Origin: Spirochaetia bacterium
Lineage (GTDB): Bacteria > Spirochaetota > Spirochaetia > Treponematales > Breznakiellaceae
Direction: 5' to 3'
Assembly (NCBI GenBank): GCA_025997595.1
Contig: BNUU01000004.1
Location: forward strand, 1-64,000
Length of the DNA: 64,000 nt
The notes beneath the pieces were generated by a model, which was not told the origin of the DNA, ran no database searches, and saw only the letters and a list, made by a program, of their open reading frames with translations. Below are positions 52,108 through 60,245 of the stretch, in pieces (positions within the stretch are counted from its first letter, which is position 1; each line of letters starts with the position of its first letter). Both the position numbers and the translations under genes were made by a program.

Positions 52108-54423
52108 ATGAAAAAAGAGCCGCCCTTATCCGGTCTTGTGCTGTTCATGTTGCTGTCGGTCCTGGGACAGACAGCCTGGGGGCAGAATTTCGGCACCGGG
52201 CATCAAGACCCCGGAAACCAGGGCTCCTTATATATCAATTTAAGGGACTATCCCATTTATATCAAAACCGGTTTTGATCCCGCCGATATTCAGAGCATAC
52301 CCGCATCTGCGGGGGAATGGACGGTCATAGCGGCATCCCCTTCCCCTGAGCCGGTGCAGGTGGGGGCCCTGGACCTTCCCGGCCTGCCAAAGCGGCGCTT
52401 CCTTTCACCCTTTGGGGCGCCGGAGATGGAATTCACCTATCTTATTCCCTTTACCATAGAAAACAAGGAATTTGCGGTTCTTGCCGGGAAAAACGCCCCG
52501 ATACCGGGAATATTCCTCGCCGGCCTGGGGGACAACTGGGAGATTTACCTTAACGGCAGCCGGGTGGCGCAGGAAATGCACCGGGACGAAGGGGGACGCA
52601 TCACATCCCACCGGGTTTATCAGCAGATCGCCTTTCCCCTGGATAAAAACCTCATCAAGGCGGGGGAAAACGTCCTTGCCTTCAGGATTGTGGGGGACCC
52701 GACCTATATGAACGTGGGCTTCTTCTACGCCGGTCCCTACTATATCGCCGATTATGCGCGGATTTCCCGGCAAAACGACGAGTCCCTGACCATTATCCTT
52801 ATCGGGGTCTATCTTTTTATGGGGCTCTACCATTTGTTCATGTTTCTGATCGTCAGGAAGGATCGCCATAATCTTTTCTATGGCCTTTTTTCACTTATAG
52901 CGGGGCTTTATTTCCTTGCCCGTACCCATTCTGTGTATGATCTTATCCCCGACCGGAATATTCTGTTCCGCCTGGAACTTTTCTGCCTCTTTCTGGTACT
53001 TCCCCTGGGGGCGGCTTTTGCCGAAAGTCTTGGGCTGAAAAAGACCTTTTTGATTACCCGGATCTACGGCGCCTTCTATGGGCTGCTGGCCTTTACCCAG
53101 CTGTTTTTTTCACTTCCCTATGCGATGGATACCCTCAAGGTATTCCTGGTAACTTCCATCCCCGTAATTCTGATTATCCTGGTCTTTGATATCGCCTACA
53201 TCCTTTTGGTGACCGTACGGGATATACGGCGGACTGTGCAGGAGCCAAACCTTTCCCTGCCCTGGTTCTGGGTCAGGGTGTTCTGTAATACCTCCCCGGG
53301 GAATATCACCATCGGCGCCGTGATCTGCGTCCTTACCGGATTATTCGACATCTTTGATTCCCTGTTCTTCCATTACGACATCGACGCCTCCCGGTACGGC
53401 TTCTTTGTTTTTACCGCAGGCGCCTCCCTGATACTGGCCCGGCGCTTCGGCTCTTTGTACAGCCAGCAGCAGCGGGTTATCGACCGGTCCCAGAAGGTGA
53501 CCAACGCCCGGCTGGTGAACTGGATTGTGGTCCGGGACCGGGACCCCGAGGACCTGCCCTCGGTGAATGTGGATAACGCCATCATGTTTACGGATATCCG
53601 CAATTTTACGACTATTTCCGAAAAGATGTCCTCCGGGGAACTGACTAATTTTCTTACCGACTTTAATGAAGTCCTGGCCAAGCCCCTTTTTGCCTACCAG
53701 GATTTGGGGTACCTGGCCTATACGGACAAATTCGTGGGGGACGGGACCATGAACATTTTTAACGATCCCGCGGTGGCCCTGAACACGGCGGTGCAGCTCC
53801 GTACCCAGCTTGCCCTTTTTAACGAAAACCCCCGGCGCTACTTTAAGGCGGCCCCGGAGGACATGAAGATCAATGTGGGGACCGGCATCGCCTGGGGGCC
53901 GGTTACCATGGGCGTCATGGGCCATTCCCGGCGGGTGGATTATACCCCCATCGGGGACACGGTAAACATTGCCTCCCGGCTGGAAGGGCTTACCAAGGAG
54001 TACCACGCCTCAATCATCATTAACGACGCCCTCTATCAAAAGATTGAAGGCTCCGCCGAAGGGTCCTCTTTTTTCCTGCGCCATATCGACCGCATCCGGG
54101 TAAAGGGCAAGGACCGGAGCATCGACATCTACGAAGAATTCAGTTCCAACAGTCCCCGGGTAAGGGAGATGAAACTGTCCATGGCCGGGGAGTTTAAGGA
54201 ACTGCAGGAAATGTATTTTTCCGGCAAAAACTGGGATGATGCCCTCGTCCTTGCGGAAGACATGTCCCGGCAGGCTGCAGCCCTTATCAAACGGTACCAT
54301 CTGGGAATCGGCAAGCCCGCAGATCACCTGCCCCTGATTTACGCCGAACGGATGCGGATCATCATGAAAAAGCCGGAACTGCTGGAAAACTGGGACGGGG
54401 TGTATACGTTTTTGGAGAAGTAA
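52108..54423 (+). CDS. Receptor-type adenylate cyclase (7TMR-DISM plus class III catalytic domain)
   Basis: 771 residues. Signal peptide to about residue 25, then a periplasmic DISM-type beta domain (to about 220), then seven membrane spans from TIILIGVYLFMGLYHLFMFL to about 470. The class III cyclase domain (about 490-680) has metal Asp in IMFTDIRNFTTISEKM and GDGTMNIF, the base-reading Lys in YTDKFVGDG, and Asp and the Asn-Arg pair in YTPIGDTVNIASRLEG: the ATP-specific set. A helical C-terminal tail follows. Ligand is unknown; carbohydrates or small metabolites bind such receptors in other bacteria by inference. Confidence 0.93.
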   Translation: MKKEPPLSGLVLFMLLSVLGQTAWGQNFGTGHQDPGNQGSLYINLRDYPIYIKTGFDPADIQSIPASAGEWTVIAASPSPEPVQVGALDLPGLPKRRFLSPFGAPEMEFTYLIPFTIENKEFAVLAGKNAPIPGIFLAGLGDNWEIYLNGSRVAQEMHRDEGGRITSHRVYQQIAFPLDKNLIKAGENVLAFRIVGDPTYMNVGFFYAGPYYIADYARISRQNDESLTIILIGVYLFMGLYHLFMFLIVRKDRHNLFYGLFSLIAGLYFLARTHSVYDLIPDRNILFRLELFCLFLVLPLGAAFAESLGLKKTFLITRIYGAFYGLLAFTQLFFSLPYAMDTLKVFLVTSIPVILIILVFDIAYILLVTVRDIRRTVQEPNLSLPWFWVRVFCNTSPGNITIGAVICVLTGLFDIFDSLFFHYDIDASRYGFFVFTAGASLILARRFGSLYSQQQRVIDRSQKVTNARLVNWIVVRDRDPEDLPSVNVDNAIMFTDIRNFTTISEKMSSGELTNFLTDFNEVLAKPLFAYQDLGYLAYTDKFVGDGTMNIFNDPAVALNTAVQLRTQLALFNENPRRYFKAAPEDMKINVGTGIAWGPVTMGVMGHSRRVDYTPIGDTVNIASRLEGLTKEYHASIIINDALYQKIEGSAEGSSFFLRHIDRIRVKGKDRSIDIYEEFSSNSPRVREMKLSMAGEFKELQEMYFSGKNWDDALVLAEDMSRQAAALIKRYHLGIGKPADHLPLIYAERMRIIMKKPELLENWDGVYTFLEK

Positions 54424-54522
54424 TCGGCGCATAAACCCCCGGCCCGGGAGGTCTGTTTTTGTTACACGCTTGCGCTCATTCACGGGAAATCTTTAATGCC
54501 TGATAATTCATTTTTAATGGTT

Positions 54523-54552
54523 GTTGTTCAATAACTGAAGTTATCGAACAAC
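54523..54552. repeat. Inverted repeat upstream of the DUF3990 cassette
   Basis: GTTGTTC-A-ATAAC/GTTAT-C-GAACAAC with loop TGAA: 12 pairs and one mismatch. It lies in the 279-base gap between the cyclase and the cassette, about 70 bases before the cassette -35 box. Near the start of the gap, CCCCC/GGGAGG followed by CTGTTTTTG (54436-54462) may be the cyclase terminator. The rest of the gap is AT-rich and shows nothing further. Confidence 0.6.
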
Positions 54553-54620
54553 TCTATTGTTTTCAAAGAGAAAGGTGGCGTGCCAATTTCCATATGAACG
54601 AGCACCGGTCAATTTTCCCC

Positions 54621-54649
54621 TTGTCTAAAGTCCTAAATAGCGATATAAT
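54621..54649 (+). promoter_or_regulatory. Predicted promoter of the DUF3990 cassette
   Basis: TTGTCT (54621-54626), 17 bases, TATAAT (54644-54649). The leader of about 47 bases contains GGAGG (54691-54695) before the ATG at 54703. Confidence 0.7.
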
Positions 54650-54702
54650 TCATGAAAGTACGGAGAATTGTATTATGCCCCAAGCCCGGAGGATTATGAG
54701 AT

Positions 54703-55215
54703 ATGAAAATATACCACGGGAGCTACATCCAAATACAAGAACCGGTAATAAGCGTATCCAACCGCCTCCTTGATTACGGCAACGGTTTCTACACCACTAC
54801 TGATATAAACCAGGCCGTTAGGTTTACAGAAAAATTTCTGCGTTCAGGTAAAAATAGAATTGTAAATTATTACGAATTTGATTATGATCGCGCCGTTAAG
54901 GAACTATCAATCCGCGAGTTTAGTCAAGCAAATGAAGATTGGCTTACCTATGTTATCGCAAACAGGTCCGGGAGAGGCATTGATTCTGACTTTGATATAG
55001 TTATTGGACCGGTTGCCAACGACCGTGTTTATACCGTCGTTGAGTCTTACGAATTGGGAGATTATACCGCCGAAGAAGCTATTATGCGCTTAAAAGTATT
55101 CAAGTTGACAGACCAAATTGTTTTTAAAAGCCAAAAATCTCTGCAATATATCCCATTTATTCAGGCGCTTAACGTCCAAAAGATTGAGATTAAGAGTAAT
55201 ATCGAGGAATCATGA
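54703..55215 (+). CDS. DUF3990 protein
   Basis: 170 residues. MKIYHGSYIQIQEPVIS, YGNGFYTTTDINQAVRFTEKF and FDIVIGPVANDRVYTVVE are DUF3990 landmarks. The order HGS ... GFYTT ... late acidic segment recalls ADP-ribosyltransferase folds (H-Y-E type), which is speculation without structure comparison. The DNA is more AT-rich than its neighbours. It overlaps the next small gene by four bases. The cassette of DUF3990 with DUF3791 is common in host-associated anaerobes, and its function is not established. Confidence 0.85.
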   Translation: MKIYHGSYIQIQEPVISVSNRLLDYGNGFYTTTDINQAVRFTEKFLRSGKNRIVNYYEFDYDRAVKELSIREFSQANEDWLTYVIANRSGRGIDSDFDIVIGPVANDRVYTVVESYELGDYTAEEAIMRLKVFKLTDQIVFKSQKSLQYIPFIQALNVQKIEIKSNIEES

Positions 55216-55475
55216 ACAACATCGAACAAAAAAAACATGCCCTGCATTTGTCTAAACAAATATGCTCAATAACGGGTATGGTTATGGATTCCTGGAGCGT
55301 AAATGAAATGGAAGCAATAGATATTATTTATTCATCAAATATGTATCGTCTGTTATCAGATGAAACAACAAAAGTATGGCATTACAGTACCTACGCCCTT
55401 TTTGATATACTTAAAACAGAACGTGAAACAGGTAATATCGCTCATTCTTATTATGTCGATGGACTGGTGAGCTAA
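55212..55475 (+). CDS. Small unrecognised protein of the DUF3990 cassette
   Basis: 87 residues, soluble and mainly helical (KKHALHLSKQICSITGMVMD; TKVWHYSTYALFDILKTERETG). It overlaps the DUF3990 stop (ATGA) and ends two bases before the DUF3791 gene. I do not recognise a family. Size, place and low GC fit the partner of a two- or three-part cassette. Confidence 0.75.
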   Translation: MNNIEQKKHALHLSKQICSITGMVMDSWSVNEMEAIDIIYSSNMYRLLSDETTKVWHYSTYALFDILKTERETGNIAHSYYVDGLVS

Positions 55476-55477
55476 AT

Positions 55478-55681
55478 ATGAGTGAAGAAGCCCGGTATCT
55501 AATTTTTTTAACAGAGCAGTATGCCGCTAGCAAAGGGCTTTCCGGAAGCCAGGTTTTTATTCTATTTAAAGAAAAAGGATTGCTGCCCTATATTCACGAT
55601 ATGTTTTATACCTACCATACGGAACGTGTAGAAAATGCCATTGATGATATAGGCCGTATGCTTGAAGGAAATAAAAAATGA
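55478..55681 (+). CDS. DUF3791 protein
   Basis: 67 residues. The chain has EEARYLIFLTEQYAASKGLSG, then VFILFKEKGLLPYIHDMFYTYHTER and a final DDIGRML helix: the DUF3791 layout (helix, short loop, LF-x-K-x-G-x-x-x-Y-I, then a His-containing helix). DUF3791 genes flank DUF3990 genes in many Firmicutes and Bacteroidetes, so the pairing is not accidental. An antitoxin or adaptor role is inferred from size and position. Confidence 0.78.
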   Translation: MSEEARYLIFLTEQYAASKGLSGSQVFILFKEKGLLPYIHDMFYTYHTERVENAIDDIGRMLEGNKK

Positions 55682-55704
55682 GAAAAACTTTCAATTCATT
55701 GCCC

Positions 55705-55733
55705 TTGCTTCCCGATCCACAGCCAATTATACT
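55705..55733 (+). promoter_or_regulatory. Predicted promoter of the phosphohexomutase gene
   Basis: TTGCTT (55705-55710), 17 bases, TATACT (55728-55733). The start near 55740 leaves a short leader with GGAGGAAAT before the ATG. Confidence 0.65.
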
Positions 55734-55753
55734 GATACAAAACGGAGGAAATC

Positions 55754-57514
55754 ATGGACAAAAACGCCATTATCGAAGCGGCGAAAGATTATATAGCCAG
55801 GGAAAAGGACGCCCACTTCCGCGCCGAGGTGGAGGAACTTCTTAAGAAAGAAGATTTCAAAGAACTGGAAGACCGGTTCTACCGGAATCTGGAATTCGGC
55901 ACCGGGGGCCTGCGGGGGGTGATCGGCGGCGGGTACAACCGCATGAACACCCTGGTGGTTAAAAGCGCTACCCAGGGGCTGGCGGCCTACCTCATCAAGG
56001 CCTTTCCCGACAAGGCTAAAGCCGGGAAACTCGCCCAGGCGGAGGGCCTCTCCGCAGTGATCGCCTTTGACAGCCGCCACTATTCGGCGGAATTTGCCGA
56101 GGCCGCCGCCCTCATCTTTGCGGGGAACGGCATCAAGGCCTACCTCTTTTCCAGCCTGCGCCCCACCCCGGAGCTTTCCTTCGCCATCCGGCAATTGAAG
56201 GCGGATACGGGGATCGTGGTCACCGCCAGCCACAACCCGCCCCAGTACAACGGCTACAAGGCCTACTGGAACGACGGCTCCCAGGTAATCGCCCCCCACG
56301 ATACGGGGATCATCGATGAGGTGAGCGCCGTCAAAACCATCAAAGAAATCGACCGGGAAGCGGCCCTTGCCAGGGGGCTTTTGCAGATAATCGACAAGGA
56401 GATCGATGAGCCCTATCAGGCAATGGTAAAGAGCCGGCTTTTCAGGCCTGAGCTGATAAAAGAAAAGGCCGGGGAGGTGAAGATTGTCTACACTCCCCTC
56501 CACGGCACCGGGGCCCTCCACGTGGAGGCCGTTTTGGGCAGCCTGGGGCTTAAGGTGATCACCGTGCCGGAACAGCGGGAAGGAAACGGGGATTTCCCCA
56601 CGGTGGCCTTCCCCAACCCGGAGGAAGCCGCCGCTCTGGAAATGGCGGTGGCCCTGGGCAAGAAAACGGGGGCCGATGTGGTCATGGCCACCGACCCCGA
56701 TGCGGATCGCTTCGGTGTTGCCGTACCAAGCCGGGGCGCCGCAAAAGGCGGGGACTACACTTTGGTCACCGGAAACCAGATGGGGGTGCTCCTGGGGGAC
56801 TATATCTTCTTATCCCTTAAAGAAGCGGGAAAACTCCCCGCAAACGCCGCCATGGTCAACACCGTCGTTACCACGGGGATGCAGAAACGGGTGGCCGAGT
56901 CTTATGGCGTAGCATGTATCGAATGCCTCACGGGCTTTAAGTGGATAGCGGATGTGATGCGGCAGTGCGAAACCGGGATTATCAATAAGACCATCGTCTA
57001 CGGCACCGAGGAGAGCTACGGCTACCTGGTGGAGAACGAGGTTCGGGACAAGGACGGGGTGAGCGCCGCGGCCCTTACCGCCGAAATGACCCTCTACTGG
57101 CGCAGCAAGGGCAAAAGTCTCCTTGACCGGCTGGATGAACTCTACATCAAAAACGGCTACTGGCAGGAACTGGGGATCTCCAAGTACTTCCAGGGGCCCG
57201 AAGGTCCCGGGGTCATGAAGGGCATCATGGATGAATACCGGAAGAATCCCCCCGCCACCCTGGGGGGTATCAGGGTAGAGAAGGTCCGGGACCTCGAAAA
57301 ATCAACGGATCTGCCCAAAAGCGATGTGCTCCAGTTCTACCTGGAAGACGGCACCGTGGTAAGCGCCCGGCCCAGCGGCACCGAGCCCAAGATCAAATTC
57401 TACGCCAGCTGCTGCGCGGAAGTGGGATCAGGGGGCTTGGCGGCGGCAAGGGCCGAGGCGGCGCGGAAACTTGAGGCAATAAAGAAAGACATCCGTGCGG
57501 TAATCGGCGGCTAG
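55754..57514 (+). CDS. Phosphoglucomutase/phosphomannomutase
   Basis: 586 residues, alpha-D-phosphohexomutase of the long PgcA/PGM2-like type. GTGGLRGVIGGGYNRMN start, catalytic Ser in VTASHNPPQYNGYKAYW, metal loop TDPDADRFGVAV, sugar-binding GTEESYGYL and phosphate loop RPSGTEPKIKFYA. Full length and intact. Moves phosphate between C1 and C6 of glucose (or a related sugar), feeding glycolysis or polysaccharide synthesis. It reads into the exonuclease gene three bases later. Confidence 0.95.
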   Translation: MDKNAIIEAAKDYIAREKDAHFRAEVEELLKKEDFKELEDRFYRNLEFGTGGLRGVIGGGYNRMNTLVVKSATQGLAAYLIKAFPDKAKAGKLAQAEGLSAVIAFDSRHYSAEFAEAAALIFAGNGIKAYLFSSLRPTPELSFAIRQLKADTGIVVTASHNPPQYNGYKAYWNDGSQVIAPHDTGIIDEVSAVKTIKEIDREAALARGLLQIIDKEIDEPYQAMVKSRLFRPELIKEKAGEVKIVYTPLHGTGALHVEAVLGSLGLKVITVPEQREGNGDFPTVAFPNPEEAAALEMAVALGKKTGADVVMATDPDADRFGVAVPSRGAAKGGDYTLVTGNQMGVLLGDYIFLSLKEAGKLPANAAMVNTVVTTGMQKRVAESYGVACIECLTGFKWIADVMRQCETGIINKTIVYGTEESYGYLVENEVRDKDGVSAAALTAEMTLYWRSKGKSLLDRLDELYIKNGYWQELGISKYFQGPEGPGVMKGIMDEYRKNPPATLGGIRVEKVRDLEKSTDLPKSDVLQFYLEDGTVVSARPSGTEPKIKFYASCCAEVGSGGLAAARAEAARKLEAIKKDIRAVIGG

Positions 57515-57517
57515 GCC

Positions 57518-58060
57518 ATGGAATCCTACGACTGGGCGCTGGAAGCGTACCGCAGCGGGGCGGTTTTTACCGCCTTCGACATCGAAACTACCGGACTGGA
57601 TGCCCAAAAAGACCGGATCGTGGAATTGGGGGCGGTCAAATTCGACAGGCGGGGGCCCATCAGCCGCTTTAATGTGCTGATTAACCCCGGCATCCCCATG
57701 CCGCCCGAGGCGGGCCGGGTTAACCATATTACCGACGGGATGCTTGCCGGGCAGCCCCCTTTGGAGGCGGTTCTCCCGGACTTTCTGCGTCTGGTCAGGG
57801 ACTCGGTTGTTATCGCCCACAACGCCCCCTTTGACTGCGGCTTTGTGAACCAAAAGTTAAAAGACAGCCATGAACCGGTTCTTCCCAACAGAATAGTGGA
57901 TACCCTGGTGTTATGCCGCCGGGTCTTTCCGGGCAGGAATTCCTATAAGCTCCAGGATCTGGCGGCCTTCCTCAAAATCAACGCGGTCAGCGCCCACCGG
58001 GCGGAGGACGATGCCCGGCTTTGCATGGAGCTGTTCATTGCCTGTGTGCAAGTTTCCTAA
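57518..58060 (+). CDS. DEDDh 3'-5' exonuclease (DnaQ-like)
   Basis: 180 residues. ExoI TAFDIETTGLDAQKDRIVELGAV, ExoII IAHNAPFDCGFVNQKL and ExoIII with AHRAEDDARLCMEL give Asp, Glu, Asp, His, Asp. It is a stand-alone domain; it could be the polymerase III proofreading subunit or a repair or RNA exonuclease. ATG at 57518 lies three bases after the mutase stop, so cotranscription is likely. Confidence 0.9.
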   Translation: MESYDWALEAYRSGAVFTAFDIETTGLDAQKDRIVELGAVKFDRRGPISRFNVLINPGIPMPPEAGRVNHITDGMLAGQPPLEAVLPDFLRLVRDSVVIAHNAPFDCGFVNQKLKDSHEPVLPNRIVDTLVLCRRVFPGRNSYKLQDLAAFLKINAVSAHRAEDDARLCMELFIACVQVS

Positions 58061-58104
58061 GCTTGCCAGAGTATAAAAATATCTCGATTTTGTCCCCCGA
58101 CAGC

Positions 58105-58133
58105 TCGTCAAATCAAAAATAAGTTGCTATAAT
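58105..58133 (+). promoter_or_regulatory. Predicted tatT promoter, leaderless
   Basis: TCGTCA (58105-58110), 17 bases, perfect TATAAT (58128-58133). The ATG at 58141 begins seven bases after the -10 box, so the message should start at or one base before it. Confidence 0.65.
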
Positions 58134-58140
58134 AGGCATC

Positions 58141-59100
58141 ATGAAGTACCGATTCCTTATTTTGAATGTAACCGTCCTTGGGGCGGCTTTGTTTCTTTCA
58201 GGCTGTTCCATCAATAAGATGGCGATGCGCATGAAACCGGAAACGGTGGCCCCCTACATCCCCTCGGTTCTCGCAAAAAATGAGGCCAGGCTGGCAAAAC
58301 ACCCGGATGACCAGGGGCTGATCCTGAATACGGGTTCCCTCTATGTGATGTACGCCAATGCCTTTGTGCAGGGACCGGCGGAATTTCTCCCCCCCGTGCA
58401 GTACGAGGAACGGCAGGCGGCTCTGGGAGAGGCAAAAAGACTCTACCTTAAGGGCGCCGATATCCTCTACGACGGACTGGACAAAAAATACCCCGGTTTC
58501 AGTACGGTTTCTTTCGTTAATAACACCCTGGCGTCCTACCTCGCCAAAATGGATGAGACCGATGTTCCCAGCCTCTACTGGACTGCGGCGGGCTATCTTT
58601 CCGCTTTTTCCCTGGACCCCTTCGATCTGAAGATGGGCCGCCGGGTGCCGGACCTGATGTCCTACGTCAACCGGGCCTACGAACTGGACCCGGACTTTAA
58701 CAATGGGGCCCTGGACGATTTTTATATCCTGGCCTATGCTTCCCTGCCCGATACCCTGGGCGGCGACAAGAGCCAGGTGGATCTGCATTTCAAACGGGCC
58801 CTGGAAAAATCCGGGGGTAAACTGGCGGGCCCCCATGTCTCCTATGCCCAGGTTGTCTCGGTCCCCGCGGGGGATTATGATAACTTCAAGAGCCATCTTG
58901 AGGCCGCCCTGGCGTTGAACCCCAAAAAGAACCGCGCCAACCGGCTGGTGAATATCATTTCCCAACGCAAGGCCCGGGCCCTGCTGGACAATGCCCGTGA
59001 TTATTTTATCGATATTGACGATGATGACGACGATGATGATGATGATTTTGAATATGACGATGATGATTTTGAAGAATTGTTTGAGGAATTTTTTGAGTAA
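58141..59100 (+). CDS. tatT: TatT-like TPR lipoprotein of the TRAP transporter
   Basis: 319 residues. Lipobox LSGC with Cys22. The helical repeat domain contains GEAKRLYLKGADILYDGLDKK, FVNNTLASYLAKMDETDVPSLYWTAAGYLSAFSLDP and DFNNGALDDFYILAYASLPDTLGG, the layout of T. pallidum TatT (Tp0956), which binds the substrate-binding protein TatP. The last 29 residues hold 21 Asp or Glu, including ten Asp in a row. Such a tail is unusual for a periplasmic lipoprotein. The next gene encodes the expected partner. Confidence 0.88.
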   Translation: MKYRFLILNVTVLGAALFLSGCSINKMAMRMKPETVAPYIPSVLAKNEARLAKHPDDQGLILNTGSLYVMYANAFVQGPAEFLPPVQYEERQAALGEAKRLYLKGADILYDGLDKKYPGFSTVSFVNNTLASYLAKMDETDVPSLYWTAAGYLSAFSLDPFDLKMGRRVPDLMSYVNRAYELDPDFNNGALDDFYILAYASLPDTLGGDKSQVDLHFKRALEKSGGKLAGPHVSYAQVVSVPAGDYDNFKSHLEAALALNPKKNRANRLVNIISQRKARALLDNARDYFIDIDDDDDDDDDDFEYDDDDFEELFEEFFE

Positions 59101-59119
59101 TTTAAACAAGAGGAGTTTT

Positions 59120-59166
59120 GCGAGACTTCGTCTCGCTTCGATAGTATTGTGCAGCTACCGCTGCAC
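59120..59166 (+). repeat. Two junction hairpins between tatT and tatP
   Basis: GCGAGAC/GTCTCGC (59120-59126, 59130-59136, loop TTC) and GTGCAGC/GCTGCAC (59149-59155, 59160-59166, loop TACC), both perfect, seven pairs each. GAGGAG (59171-59176) of tatP follows the second at once. Confidence 0.8.
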
Positions 59167-59182
59167 TAAAGAGGAGTTTTTG

Positions 59183-60217
59183 ATGAAAAAAGTTGTCTCG
59201 GTAAAATATTTTCTTCTTGCTGTTCTGGGCCTTCTTGTTTTTAACGCCCTTTCCCCGGCGCCTCTCCATGCCCAGCGCAAGCGGACCATCACCATAAACC
59301 TGGCCTCGGCGCTCCCCCGGAACAGTCCCTGGGGGCGGACCCTGGACCGGATAGCCGCCGACTGGATCAAGGCTACCAATGGGGAAGTGACCCTCCATGT
59401 GCTCCACCAGTACCCCGGCTCCGAGGGGGACTTCCTGATGAAGCTGCGGCAGGACAAGATCCAGGCCGGTATCTTTACCAGCCTCGCCCTCAATTCCATC
59501 GCTCCGGAAATAATGGCCCTGAGCATCCCCTTTTTCATCCAGGACAACGATGAACTGGATGCGGTATTGAAGGAGGTGCGGCCCTTTCTGGATTCCCGCA
59601 TTGAACAGGAAGGCTACGTCAACCTGGCCTGGGTAAAGGCGGGGTGGATAAAGGTATTTTCCCGGTCTCCGGTTTTTACCCCCGACGATTTGCGGCGGCT
59701 CAAGGTGGCCAGCGCCCCTGATGAACCGGAACTGATGGACGCATTCCGTACCATGGGCTTTAACATGGTTCCGGCGACCTATAACGACATACCCCAAAAG
59801 CTCAACAGCGGTATGATTGACGCGGTGTATCAGAGCCCCATCGCGGTTTCCGCATACCAGCTTTACCGGATAGCAAAAAACATGGGCACCACAAATCTTG
59901 CCCCCTTTATGGGGGGTGTGCTGATGAGCAGGAAGTCCTGGGCAAGCATTCCCGAAAAATACCGGGGGCCGCTCCAGGATATATGCCGGAAGGCGGGGGC
60001 CGAAATTGAAAATTCCTTCCAGAAGAGCGAGGACGATGCGATAATCGCCATGCAGCAGGACGGCCTTACCGTGAATGTAACAAGCCCCGCACAGGAACAG
60101 GAATGGCGCCGGACCATACAGCAGCACATCCCGGATTTGGTCAGCCGGAATATTTTCAATAAAGACATGTATGGCAGGGTTCAGGTAATTTTACAGAACT
60201 ACCGGCAGGGCCGCTAA
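59183..60217 (+). CDS. TRAP transporter solute-binding protein (TatP/DctP family)
   Basis: 344 residues. Signal peptide ends near PAPLHAQ. RTITINLASALPRNSPWGRTL begins the mature fold; the domain has HQYPGSEGDFLMKLRQDKIQAG, FSRSPVFTPDDLRRLKVASAPDE and the MIDAVYQSPIAV segment near the ligand. The Arg that binds carboxylates in DctP proteins (usually in the LKGxKxR segment) aligns with the LRRLKVASAPD region, where it is not conserved; T. pallidum TatP is also suspected to bind hydrophobic ligands. An upstream frame to 58991 overlaps tatT and is rejected. Confidence 0.9.
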   Translation: MKKVVSVKYFLLAVLGLLVFNALSPAPLHAQRKRTITINLASALPRNSPWGRTLDRIAADWIKATNGEVTLHVLHQYPGSEGDFLMKLRQDKIQAGIFTSLALNSIAPEIMALSIPFFIQDNDELDAVLKEVRPFLDSRIEQEGYVNLAWVKAGWIKVFSRSPVFTPDDLRRLKVASAPDEPELMDAFRTMGFNMVPATYNDIPQKLNSGMIDAVYQSPIAVSAYQLYRIAKNMGTTNLAPFMGGVLMSRKSWASIPEKYRGPLQDICRKAGAEIENSFQKSEDDAIIAMQQDGLTVNVTSPAQEQEWRRTIQQHIPDLVSRNIFNKDMYGRVQVILQNYRQGR

Positions 60218-60245
60218 AGATGTGCTTATCCGAAGGCGCGGCGTC

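Noticed and set aside
54652..54699. 15-codon frame ending just before the DUF3990 gene, as a leader peptide
   Set aside because: Its ATG lies only three bases after the -10 box, so it would precede the expected transcription start.
58198..59109. Long antisense frame opposite tatT with a run of Ile/Val codons
   Set aside because: It is the reverse reading of the Asp/Glu-rich gene; no ribosome site, promoter or recognisable domain.
58991..59182. Upstream extension of the TRAP binding protein gene
   Set aside because: It overlaps the tatT coding tail and skips the signal peptide start at 59183, which has GAGGAG upstream.
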